Assembly: GCF_029227915.1 (NCBI RefSeq) | Contig: NC_079878.1 | Coordinates: 8,246,001-8,310,000, forward strand | From: Hydractinia symbiolongicarpus | Lineage: Eukaryota; Cnidaria; Hydrozoa; Anthoathecata; Hydractiniidae | Length of the DNA: 64,000 bases | Direction: 5' to 3' | In this document: positions 1-10,561 of the stretch, piece by piece | How positions within the stretch are numbered: the stretch's first letter is position 1 | Layout of the letters: each line of letters begins with the position of its first letter | Notes under the pieces: model-generated | The model's input: the letters and a program-made list of their open reading frames with translations, nothing else | Databases searched by the model: none | Told to the model about the DNA's origin: nothing | Translations under genes and position numbers: made by a program

Positions 1-782
1 CTTCGTGTTTTTATTGTCCAATATTTTAATTGCATCGTTTCATTATTACAGCCATAGAGACAGTTACGCCATTTTTTAAAACCAACCCTTGCTTTTTTAT
101 TTTTTATCTCGTAGAATAGTGGGAAAGCTCAATTTACTGGTGAACACATGAGTTCTAGTTTTTCATGTCAAAACGCACGGGACGAGATAAGACAACGATA
201 ACCGCAAAATATTTTATCACGAATTAACTACGTACATATAAAAAGTGATAACATTTGATAGCTACAACAGCTTGACTGTTAAAATCAATCTCGTTAATCA
301 AAATACTCCAAAAATCATACCAAAAAATACAATCAATTTACAAAAATATATGTTCCAAAAATAAAAAACCCTACAAAATCACGATTTATGCAGTCATCCA
401 TGAAGTACTTACTCACAAATTGAAACTGCTTGATATATGTACAAGATACCAAAGCTTTAAAAGATCTAAGAAAGAGTGCGGGTCTATCTGGTCCACCCCG
501 TCTCTTTTTCTATGCGTATATACTTCATGGATTATTCCGTCTCTCACAGACAAAAATAATTACAATAGAAGAAACAGTTATAAAAGCAAGCAAGTATACG
601 TTCACCTTGTAGTTCTGTTGAAACTTGCACTCAATCGTAAATATTCGAAAAATATGCAAATATCAACTGATGTAAAAAGAAAACAATAAAAGTATAACCG
701 AAACATATTTTTAAGTATTTACCTAAATCAAAATGTTACACTAGCATCCATACAACATCTCGCACCCATTATTGTCTACGAT
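1..782. other. 3' flank of the ODF3 gene, no gene recognised
   Basis: AT-rich sequence downstream of the ODF3 stop codon. The only open frames are short, without recognisable motifs or convincing splice sites. I see no repeat family here. Confidence 0.5.
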
Positions 783-3700
783 TTAATGGACATCTTCAAT
801 TAGCGGAGCTATATATTCAGAATGTCGAATTCCAAAAGAAAATTTCGGCGCAATCCGTCGTGTTATATATACCTGCAAAAAAAAGTATCCATATAATAAG
901 CGACAAAAGTATGGGATATTTAAAAAAAATTAATAAAACAGATATTCATATTTGCCATTCACAAAACCAACTTAATTAGTTGAAAACTTTGATTGCATGT
1001 GCAGCAGATTCCCTCCTGGTGAAACTTTCTTCTTTTGAGTCATCAAACATCATTGAAAACTTTTTCAAATATCACCCGTTAAAATTGGGTCTCGCATACA
1101 ACGATTGTCGAATCAGTCCCTTTTTGGATAATTTACGCATGGGAGGGGAGACATTTAATGGCGAATTTTTTTATTTTAAGTAATTCTTAACAACAGTCGA
1201 CACATATTCATTCTAAAGGGGAATATAAACCCATTTCCAGACGAAAACTCGAAAATTCAGTAAGTTGAAGTATAGAAAAGAGAACGAATATATGAACGTT
1301 CACACTACAAGAAGTAGTATCGCCTTGTCTAATACATGTGCTAGGGAGCATCGGATCAATAGCACAGTCGGTAGAGCAATCGCCTGGCAAGCGTGAGGTC
1401 GTGGGTTCAAGTCATACTCGATCCATCATCTTTGCAGCACTTGGGAAGATAATGTGCAAGGTTTTAGTTTTGCCAAAACACACTACAATTACGCAGAAAT
1501 CTTTTTGCTAAATTACACTAAAGACATCAGGCCTCTAAAAACTCCTGCGAACATCTAAGATAAGACTTCTTTAATGAATTATATTTAATAGACATACCTT
1601 TTCAGGGCTATATGCTCCTGGACCTGGCTTTTGTGTTGTATCACCAGGCATCATGTTTCGTCCACCAAACGAAAATACTGGCGATCTTTTTTTCCAGTTA
1701 TTTAAATCACCATCTCTGTAAGCACCAGGACCTGGAGTCTAAATGAAAATGAAAAAAATGGCATACTGGTGGTTAACAGACACCTTTATCAAAAAAAGGA
1801 TACAAAAACATTGTAATCGATCTTCTGGTCCACAAGGATTGTACATGTTGGGTATCTTTCTGTCAATAAGTGCATGTGAGAACTTTAATTTATTTTTTTA
1901 ATTTCTGACTGGAAAAGAATGAAGTAAAAAATACACAATAGTTATTCGCTGCAAAGTCATTATTTGTACAAGCTAGCTAGCTAAAAATCTCTCCAAGCCG
2001 AATTTCCCAACAAGAACTCAAAAATAATACTTATTGTCTTATCAAGTATGTATTAGCTAACTATAGTTTATCTTAAAATTATCAAAAAAATGAATGACAA
2101 CAGTAAAAATTTTGATATGAGCTAATGTTGACTTTTGGTAAGGTGTTGAGGTAAATTTTTCCGTTACCTTTTGGTCTAGCTTCCGTCAAAAAATTGAAAG
2201 AAATTATTAAGTAGGAAACCTTAATCCCCCTAGGTAAAACTTAAGGCAGAGTCAATAATAACCACGCAAGAATTGTGTAAATTAGACGAAGTAGAATATT
2301 TATAAAAATATATATGCCTGATATGCCGCATAACACCATAGGGACTTGTAAGAAAGAGCAGAGAATTTACAAACCGGTCATCACTGTCCTTGGCTTCTTT
2401 ATTAGCCTTAATTTTTAGCTGAATAACCAAGTTTCTAAGTACCCAGCATTCTACATTTTTCTATTCACAATTTAAAAATGTTTGAAAATGACGGACATGT
2501 CTGAGTTTGCTAAAAAAAATTATTGAAAAAATTACGAACCTTTTGAAGGTCCTCACTGAACCCACCAACACGTGGTCTACCTGCCATCGAAAAAGCAGGA
2601 GGAGCTGACTTTGATGGAATTCTCATCCCAATCATATTTGGTAGCGTGTATGCATTAGGCGCTGGTGCACTACCTTTACGATGATATCTCGTCCTCGACC
2701 CAAAAGAGTAGGAAGGAGGTGAAGGCTGCTTGAATATTTTCACAGCTTCAGTGCGATATGCATCTAAACAGAGAGTAACAAGGTGCTTAATGGGACCTAG
2801 TCAAATTTCTTCATGGATACCTGCTAAATGTTACTTTAATTTTATTACTTATTACTATTGTGTTCTATTTGATTTTTTTATTGTTTTTTTTATGCTTATT
2901 TTTATTTTATTTATTTGTCGTATTTTTTTTTCAGTCAGGTGTCAATCAGGACCAGTGGAAGAGTTGTAACTTTGCATAAACATCATTATCTAGTTTCTGC
3001 TACCCTGTAAACATCTTAGTGTTAATATATAAACAAATTAATTTGTTTTTATTCGCTTGTTCCGAAATGGATGTCCTTTTCCCATCATCAACTAAAAACT
3101 TGAGGTATTAAAAAGCAACTAGTTCCATTTTGGCTTTCCATATCAATTTAAATGTCTCTACATTGACAATGTGATGCACCCCTGGACAGGCTACTGATAA
3201 TAACCGAAAATTACAGGAAGATAAGTTTGTACTAAAGCGTAACATCATAATTAAACAACTTTTCAAAGCATGCAACTTAATTTTAAACCACTTCACACAT
3301 TTATAAATATGTAATGATTCCTATCACATAATTTTTTCCTTTTGATATTACGAAGCCTGAAATTGTGGCCTTTTGGAAAAACCTTACTTTGTTTAAGGTC
3401 ATACATCAGCACAGTTTTGTTCTTAATTCTTTATGAAAGCATTTATTTATTTAGAATTTTTTTTTACAAACAATGAAATCCAAATTATACAATATTTTCT
3501 GGTGTGCAAGCAAATAAAAAACAAACAAAGTATAGGTGAGTGCATCTTTTGGCATCAATAAAGAAGACAACAAGACGTGTTCATAAACAGTTGACCCTCT
3601 TTGGGCATTGATAAAATGTCTCGAAATAGAAATAAATAAAAAAATAGCAAAATATTTTCAAACAATTGGGCGCGGTCATGTACTCTAATAGCTGGCCCAA

Positions 3701-5613
3701 TTTTGCTATAATAGTAACACTTGTTCTGTAACATCTCTCTTGTGGTATATTGGATAAACTGCTTGAAAAAATGATTATCATTTTTAGGTCCTAAAAACAA
3801 GTGGTTTATATCTTACCGATTTTATGCTTAGTATCTCTAGAAGAGAGAAGATCTCAGCATTATGTATATAAAGGGATAAAGAGACTAGCCATTTTAAATT
3901 ACCACTAATTAAGTAACACGTGGTGTAAATTTCCAAAATAATATAAAAATGGCCTATTAGTTATAAACATGTGCAAACATAGTTTTCTCCACCCCATAAT
4001 CCCCCCAGGTAAAACTTAAGGCAGAGTCAAAACTACCATTTCTTTCTATAGGCTTCAATTATGACATATTAGAACTTTAATAACAGGCAATTAATTAACC
4101 AGTGCATATTTTTTTAATACCAAACTTTTTCCTATTGTTAATTATTTCGCTGCAAATATACATATATCTTGACAATATTTCGTAAGGGAAAGAGTGTAAA
4201 AAATATGTTAGTTCGAGCAAAAGTGCCACCACTTAGGAAAGAAAGTGGAGAAAGTCGTGGTTGTCTTGGAAAACGTTGTGTTGTTTGCTCCTTTGTCAAA
4301 AATACCACCAATTTTGTTTCCACAGAGGGTAAGGTATACGACATTCGCAAACCAAATTAGAATTGTAAGTCAACAAATATTGTTTACCTGTTAAGATGCA
4401 AAACTTGCAGTATTCAATATGTTGGTAGTTGTACGACTAATTTCAGACAGCGATTTAACAACTACAAGTCGTACAATTCATGGCATTTAGGCAAAACAGT
4501 TCCTTGACAAGAGTTTTATAATCATTTTGATCTTCCTGACCATAATGGTTTATCAGATTTCTGTTTCACTTTAATTGAGTAGGGTAATAACCAACAATGT
4601 GTTCGCAAAAGGGAGCGATTTTGGCAATATAAATTAAACACTTTCCTCCCTAGAGGCCTTAATGGTTGTGAAGTTGCTGTGCCTGTGTAAACCAGGTTTT
4701 TTTGTTTTTTTTTACTGTTTTATTTTTACTTTTATTATTAGACATTTTTGCAGGTAGGTACGTGGTACTATTTGGATTAAAGTACTTGTAGTCACTTAGT
4801 TGAAGTTGGGCTATTGTCAAAGCATGATGTGTTAGTAGTTTTTGTCTGTGTTAGATGAAAATTATCTATCTGACGCACTTGTATTTTCCCAAAACAGTTT
4901 CCAGTTGTAGATAAGGTTCCATTAATAATGGCCTGGGTGAGAAATTTGTTTGTGGTAGGTTAAGTTTAGGTGGGCGTGGATTAAAGCTTAAGTAGGATGG
5001 GTTATGGTAGGTTTGGGTTAGAAGGTAGGTAGTGGTAGGTTCAGGTTAGAGAGATTGGTGTGGAAGGTTAGGTTAAATGAGGGGTTGTGGTAGGTTTGGG
5101 TTTAATGGGCAGCTAAAGTCTCCTTTTTTGCTTTTATCCCCGTCTAACTATTTTTTCAACTACGACGCCAGCGGAATCATTTCTCTGAGGGTTCACAGTC
5201 AAGATATTTTATTTCATTCATTCATTTATTGTATAATAAATTTTATTTTTTTAAATATTTTATTCGTTTTAATCTAAATTGTTAATTGTAAATATTTTAT
5301 ATTGGTATATACCTGGACCTGGTGTACGAAATATGGTTGGATCTTTTGGTCGAAAGTGAAGTGTATATTTTGGAGTACCATCTGCACCAAATCTCGTAGA
5401 TCTCTCCAATACCTTGTAAGCAGCTGGGCCAGGACCTGCTTTATTACTTCCTTTATCTTCAGTTTTTAACCCAAATGAATATCCTGGAGCTTTTTTCCGT
5501 GTCTTATCATGTCCAACATATCCAACAGTGGTGGGCAGGCCATAGCAAGGTCCAGGACCTTTAAACATAGCACCTATCATTGGCCTTTGCCTAACTTCTA
5601 CTGCAGGAGGCAT
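783..5613 (-). CDS. ODF3: Outer dense fibre protein 3 / SHIPPO-repeat protein, complete, 4 exons
   Basis: Coding exons, in transcript order: 5313-5613 (ATG at 5611-5613), 2540-2763, 1598-1738 and 783-872 (TAA at 783-785). All junctions are GT..AG and the phases join cleanly, giving 251 aa against about 254 for human ODF3. The protein is built from repeated Pro-Gly-Pro motifs of the SHIPPO/STPGAY type: GPGPCYGLP, AGPGPAAYKV, TPGPDAYRT (created across the first splice junction), APAPNAYTL, TPGPGAYRD and KPGPGAYSPEK. It ends with the family's C-terminal signature FSFGIRHSEYIAPLI. Family members (ODF3/CIMAP1) are microtubule-associated proteins of cilia and sperm tails, so a flagellar role is expected. 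Intron 1 (2764-5312) holds a Penelope-like remnant and intron 3 (873-1597) a tRNA-like element. The start is the only Met giving the conserved N-terminus. The exon model is my own reading. Confidence 0.92.
1353..1424 (+). repeat. tRNA-derived element (SINE head or tRNA pseudogene)
   Basis: 72 nt that fold like a tRNA. The acceptor arms GGATCAA and TCGATCC pair with one mismatch. There is an A-box-like segment (TAGCACAGTCGGTAGAGCA), an anticodon loop CTGGCAA (GGC, Ala-like) and a B box GGGTTCAAGTC. The anticodon stem is only three good pairs and the T stem has a mismatch, so a working tRNA is unlikely. It lies in the last intron of ODF3. A SINE head or a decayed tRNA fits best. Confidence 0.5.
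4169..4690 (+). pseudogene. Penelope-like retroelement remnant (GIY-YIG endonuclease end)
   Basis: One frame encodes the C-terminal part of a Penelope-like polyprotein but is broken by at least three in-frame stops (near 4358, 4505 and 4580). Recognisable stretches are FRKGKSVKNMLVRAKV, a Cys-rich patch CLGKRCVVCSF, the GIY-YIG-like VYLLRCKTCSIQYVGSCTT followed by FRQRFNNYKS, and the end RERFWQYKLNTFLPRGLNG. The reverse transcriptase is absent, so it is 5'-truncated and dead. It sits in intron 1 of ODF3 in antisense orientation. Confidence 0.65.
4935..5106 (+). repeat. Degenerate G/T-rich repeat with GGTAGGTTTGGGTTAG-like units
   Basis: Irregular repetition of GGTAGGTT, GGGTTAG and GGTTAGG words. 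It resembles a heavily diverged minisatellite, loosely telomere-like, without a fixed period. It lies in intron 1 of ODF3. Confidence 0.45.
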
Positions 5614-6307
5614 GGTTAAATTCTGTTTTAAGACAATTCAAATATTTATGACCTGCAAAAATTTGAAATTCAAAATAAAATAATATATAAACATGTAAAC
5701 AGTATTAATCTAAAGTGTGGCAACAATATCACCTTGTTTATTGTGGTTTTTTCAAAATGGTTTGTTGAAACATAATATGCAATACATATAGTAATAACCA
5801 ATTATCCCAGGCTTTACCCCCAAAATATTATCCAAGGTCTAACAACGAACTGTGCTTGAGAGGTTGGTGCAATTACGTGATATTTTGCAGTAAAGCATTT
5901 AATCGACTATTGTTGATTATTGTCTAAAAAAAGAATACAATTAACATTGAAAACAGTGTTCTAAATTTACAAAAGAATAAGCATGTATATAAAACTTCTT
6001 TCTATTTTAAAATCTTGTCGCATCTGAGCATTAACTTTTGTGCAAAATTAAACATGCAGTTTTGAAATGTTTGATGTTGTCAATTGTGTATATAACTGAT
6101 GAATCTGAGAATGGGATTTGAAGCAGATTTATATCAACACTGTGTCACTGCTATTAGTCACACCAACAACATCCATGTTTATTGCATTGACCAATAAGAA
6201 AATTATAAACAGACAAAAATATTTTCATGGCCACCAACTAATAACAAAACATGTGATTTTAAAAATATTACCACTTATCTGTTCAGTCATTGTCAATGAA
6301 TAATATA
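5614..6307. other. 5' flank of ODF3, no gene seen
   Basis: AT-rich upstream region of the minus-strand ODF3 gene. It should contain its promoter, but I cannot point to a clear core motif. Confidence 0.4.
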
Positions 6308-6459
6308 GATATTATCATGTCATGAACAAAGGTGTTTATCCTTAACTACGTTTTGATAGCTACGGCTGTCATCGGTCATCGACGTCGATGACATCTGTAG
6401 CTGTCGAAACGTAGCCTAGAATAAACTTGCTTGTTTATGACATAATAATATCCAAAACA
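6308..6459. repeat. Fold-back (imperfect palindrome) element
   Basis: About 150 bp reading nearly the same on both strands. The left arm begins GATATTATCATGTCATGAAC and the reverse of the right arm GATATTATTATGTCATAAAC. The arms meet at CATCGACGTCGATG near 6377-6390. The innermost arms, CTACGTTTTGATAGCTAC and its near-complement, span 6346-6414. It is probably a fold-back or MITE-type transposon. Confidence 0.7.
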
Positions 6460-7481
6460 TGTGAAATAGCTATATATTTCCAGTTGTTTTAGGGTCATTT
6501 TTTTGCCAAGAGAGGTTATATATGTACATAAAACGCTTTCCAGGTTCTAAAGTACTGGTCAACAAATAAGGTCAAAAAGACCTAATTTTAAATAATTGTT
6601 AGAAGCAAATTTATTAGCTACGGGACTGATGGCGTACAATCGATGAGGAGCTCAAGGATGTTTTCTCGCTGTTTTCACTATTTTTTAATCTTAATTTTTT
6701 TGGCCAAAAAAGAGAAGAAGGGCAGGGTGCCAGGGTTAAATGTCAATCTGCCATGTGATTGAAAATAGATGAAAATAATTTGTGGACGGCCCCTAGCATG
6801 TGCTGCACACATTCTCAAATCAAAATAAACAAAACAAAACTTCTGATAGCACAAATACTAAAGTATATATTGGTGAATAAAAGAAGGTTTAAATGGAATG
6901 TTTTTAGCTGAAAAATTGTCATGACAATGCAAAACACATAAAGCGACAGGCAGCAAAAACCAATATATATAGCTAGTACCTAGTTAATTTTAGGAAATTT
7001 ATCATTCACACGTAATTTGGGTGTGTAGCTTATTTAGACTACCATAGCATAATTTGCAGTTTTCCCTGACTGTTTTTCGTGTTGACGTCTAAAAAAAAAA
7101 AATCGAAATATAGCTATATAGCTAGCTAGCTATACTAAAAGGTAAATAGTCAGTTAAATTGGCTCTGGCTAGCTGCATGTTTCTTTTGCATTATCTACCT
7201 AAACTTAATAAACAACTGTGGCAGTGTAGCTGTAACTATAATTTAGCGTGTATTAATAATAATCATTGACAATTCCTGAAAGCGAGGAAGTGTTATCAAA
7301 AGTGTAAAATCACATGTTTATTCAGATTACTCCCGTTGCTAACACAATCATGAGAACAATTTGTTCATTTTGTTCAGGTAAGGGGGCGAGAAACCTCGTT
7401 ATCAACTTTTGTACCCATTTTTTTATTTTTGATAACTTTTTTTGCTTTTGTTGAGATTCTATTGGTATTCAATGAAGTCTA
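6460..7481. other. Intergenic, no gene seen
   Basis: AT-rich with scattered AGCTAGCT words. No open frame carries a recognisable motif. Confidence 0.4.
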
Positions 7482-7775
7482 AAGGGGGTTTTCACAAAGC
7501 GAATTGAACGGCGAATTCGACGGCGAATTGTATCTGAGCATGCGCAATTTTGTTTTGTTTTGATGTTGCATTGAAATATTCGCTTCGCTGAAAAGTAGAA
7601 AACAGTTCTTATTTTTCCGCGGTCGCTGCTAGTCGCTGCTAGTTTTTGACTAATCAGAGCGCGGTAACTAATGTAAACAATGAATTTGGCGCCTAAGTTA
7701 CTTTGTTGTAAAAATTAATATCGAATTCGCAATCATCGAATTCGCCGTTCAATACGCTTTGTGAAAATCCCCCTT
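7482..7775. mobile_element. MITE with about 40-bp terminal inverted repeats
   Basis: A 294-bp element with ends AAGGGGGTTTTCACAAAGCG and, inverted, AAGGGGGATTTTCACAAAGCG. The matching arms continue inwards through GGCGAATTCG. There is no coding capacity. A related solo end (GGCGAATTCGCCG...CTTCGTAAAAATCC) lies at about 8293-8330. Confidence 0.7.
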
Positions 7776-8761
7776 AATTAGTTGCGAAATATCTTTTTGA
7801 TTTTCATATGAAACAAAAAACATGTAGCGAATTTGAAATACTGAATGTAAGCACTCTTTTGGGTATTAAAAATGAAACAGTATTTTTGTGAACACCCGTG
7901 AACGACACATGTCGACATGCAACGATTCTCTTTACACTATATCGGATAGATTTTCATAAACGGCATAAAAAAATCCATTCGGTATAATGTGAACATGGTC
8001 TAAGAAGAAAGAGTGAATATTGCGTTCTGATTGTTTAAAAGTTAACAGTAGTAAGTAAGTAGGAACTGTCTTTACTTTTTGGTGAAGCAAATTTTTTGAA
8101 GCAAAATGAAAAGAAATAAAACAGCTCATCCTTAGATACATTTAGCCGGCATCCTCGTTCCCAGTATTTGTTGCCTATGCCAGTGCTGCTAGCGCTTTAC
8201 TTAACAGTTACACAATTTTAAACAATGTAATTTCGCCGCACGCCTTGAATGAGAAAAAAGGCAAAAATGCCTGGGAACCAGGTTGGTTTAGGCCGGCGAA
8301 TTCGCCGCCAAATTCGCTTCGTAAAAATCCATTTAACTTGGAGCCGCAACGTTTGTTTCTTACATTCTTGTTTGCTATAAAAATAAAATAATGTTTATAT
8401 TAAACAAACGGGAAAAAACAGAATTTTATTACAAACAACGACCTTAACTAACCCTTACTGGGTTAGTATTTGACCCACGACCGAACAGGGATTGTCAAAA
8501 CCAAAACTTGGTTTTAGGAATTTTTCTAACGATCTAGAATGTTGATAGCCAGGAGATCCAGTATAGTTTTTCTTACCACAAGGAAATTGGAATAGCTAAG
8601 GTCTCAAAAGATTTTTCTGCGGTTAGAATTCTGACCGCTCTCCTTGATTTGTTAATTCTGTTGTTCTTTTTGCCCACGTGGTCAATATGGGGAAATCTTT
8701 CGTTTTAAGCAAGCATGGCTTCACCCACCCGAACAAATAAAATTAATTCTTGTATTATTTA
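7776..8761. other. Intergenic, no gene seen
   Basis: Contains the MITE end near 8293-8330. Otherwise no supported feature. Confidence 0.4.
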
Positions 8762-9509
8762 ACCCTATTCGGTCCGGGGGGGCGGATTCCGCCCCCCCTG
8801 ACGGTTTTTTTTAGTAACTCCGGATTGCTTTGTTATATGGCTATGATACTTACTGAGTTTCAACATTTATCTATTAGACACCTGCATGCTAATTTTTTAG
8901 GTCCCATACCTTTCAGAGGCTTTGATATTGGCCATTACTCGAAACTACCCCTAAAAATCTCTATGAAATCCTTATAATGAGGAAAATATAATAACTCCTG
9001 TTAGCATTATCCTTAGAACTTGAAACTTGCAACACAACTTTGTTTCATCAAGAAGAATTATTTTGAATAATTTGAACACGTGACTAATCCGATTTCCCGA
9101 TTTTGTCGGATTATACCCGTAAATCGGAAAAAAACGGATTTTCGGGCAATTTTTGGCAATTTTTCATCCGATCCATGTAAAAACCGGAAGATATGTTAAA
9201 TAACTATTATTTAGCTTTCAGAAACATCAAACAGAATGTAAAAATTCGCTCTAGAACAAAAGTAATTATATTTTAAGCAGATAGTGGCATTTTTAACAAT
9301 TTTCAAGCTTTTCATGACGTCACACAAAATGTGCTGACGCAAGCAAATTTTTTTTGGCGCCATTTTGTTCCTTTTATGACGTACTATAAGTGTGCCAAGT
9401 TTGATTCAATTTGAACAACCCTATGAAAAGTTATTGAGGGGGGGCGGAATCCGCCCCCCCCCCCCCCCCCGGTCATAGTATGTTCGAAAAACCCCGGACC
9501 GAATAGGGT
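8762..9509. mobile_element. Non-autonomous DNA transposon, TTA target duplication (PIF/Harbinger-like)
   Basis: A 748-bp element with terminal inverted repeats ACCCTATTCGGTCCGGGG. It is flanked by TTA on both sides (8759-8761 and 9510-9512), the target-site duplication typical of PIF/Harbinger. Just inside each end is a GC-rich stretch around GGCGGATTCCGCC with G or C runs. There is no transposase. A truncated relative lies at 27285-27606. Confidence 0.75.
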
Positions 9510-10013
9510 TTAGAGGGTAACATGTGACCACGTGGCTTTGTGGTCATTGGTTGATTGTAATTCGGGGTTTGCTGTTTCAGAGAAACGGGATTGATATCCT
9601 CAATGAAAGTTTAGTTAAACAAGCTAGGACGCTGACGAAGACTGAAAGAATATTTCAAGTATCAAAAGTTAATTAAAATTTGAATGGAAAGGAGGCGAAG
9701 AGGAAGATCGGGTCAAACATAACTAGACGATCAAATCTATTTTGAAAGATGGTAAAAATTACACAAGTGAACGTGAAATAAGGTCCACTAACATCAATAA
9801 AAAATTGAATGGTTGAGGACTATGTTGTTAAAAGACGAGGCTGAACACCTTCCATGTGTATTCGAAATAAATGTGTAAAAACCTTCACATGTTTGTTTCT
9901 CACATGATGCAAAAATACGAATGATAAAAATCTATCCAATCCAACCAAACTTTATTTTCAGTAAATGTCCACCACTAAGTACGTTTGGAAAGTAATAAAG
10001 GCAATTTAAATAA
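9510..10013. other. Intergenic, no gene seen
   Basis: No open frame or repeat I can support between the Harbinger-like element and the short Helitron. Confidence 0.4.
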
Positions 10014-10146
10014 CTAGTCGATAGCCCGTGGATACATCCACGGGTTCGCCGTTGTTTATTTACCGCATTTTGTTTGTCTCGACACTGCAGCTACCATTTT
10101 GCGTGACAGACAGACAGACAGATGCATACGAGTATTATAATAAAGA
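10014..10146 (-). mobile_element. Short non-autonomous Helitron (133 bp)
   Basis: On the minus strand it starts TC (10146), carries the CTGTCTGTCTGTCTGTC tract of this family and ends with a hairpin (CCCGTGGA TGTA TCCACGGG) about 9 nt before a terminal CTAG at 10014-10017. The host base after CTAG is T. These are canonical Helitron termini. A relative of 134 bp may form 25650-25783. Confidence 0.75.
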
Positions 10147-10561
10147 TGCATTAGTTAAGTGTCGTTAAAAAAAGGTGTATAAAAAAGATGTTTTTTGCTG
10201 TTATTAATTGTAATAGCTTGGTGATGTGTCAAAAATTGAATTAAGTAAAAGTTTTCGAATTTGTCTGTTAAATATTATCAAAAAAATTTCACATTATCAA
10301 TTTTTATTTGTACAACCTGTTTTTGTGTACACAAATAGCCAACCTGATATAATATTAACCCTGGAGACAAAATAATAAAGAATCTTTTCATAAACTTGCT
10401 TCATTAAACATCTATGGCACATTATGAAGCAAAGCTGGCGTTTATTCAACAGATTAAAAAAAACAGTGAAACGAAATCGTTGAGTTGAGTATATTTGCTA
10501 CTTCAATGCTGAAGGGTGTTTTATGAATAACTTTCTGTAGATAGATGTGTTCAAAATAAAG
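10147..10561. other. 5' flank of CSGALNACT
   Basis: AT-rich upstream sequence. A short upstream frame starts at the ATG at 10545 and stops after four codons, out of frame with the main start at 10562. No core promoter motif is clear. Confidence 0.35.

Noticed and set aside
420-689. 89-codon open frame near the left edge
   Set aside because: No ATG-based start, no motif, and an overlapping second frame; composition is that of non-coding DNA.
4935-5106. Interstitial telomere
   Set aside because: Words resemble TTAGGG only loosely and no regular hexamer array exists; listed only as a degenerate repeat.
10547-10561. GTG-initiated N-terminal extension of CSGALNACT
   Set aside because: GTG starts are not expected in animal nuclear genes, and the ATG at 10562 gives a normal type II anchor.
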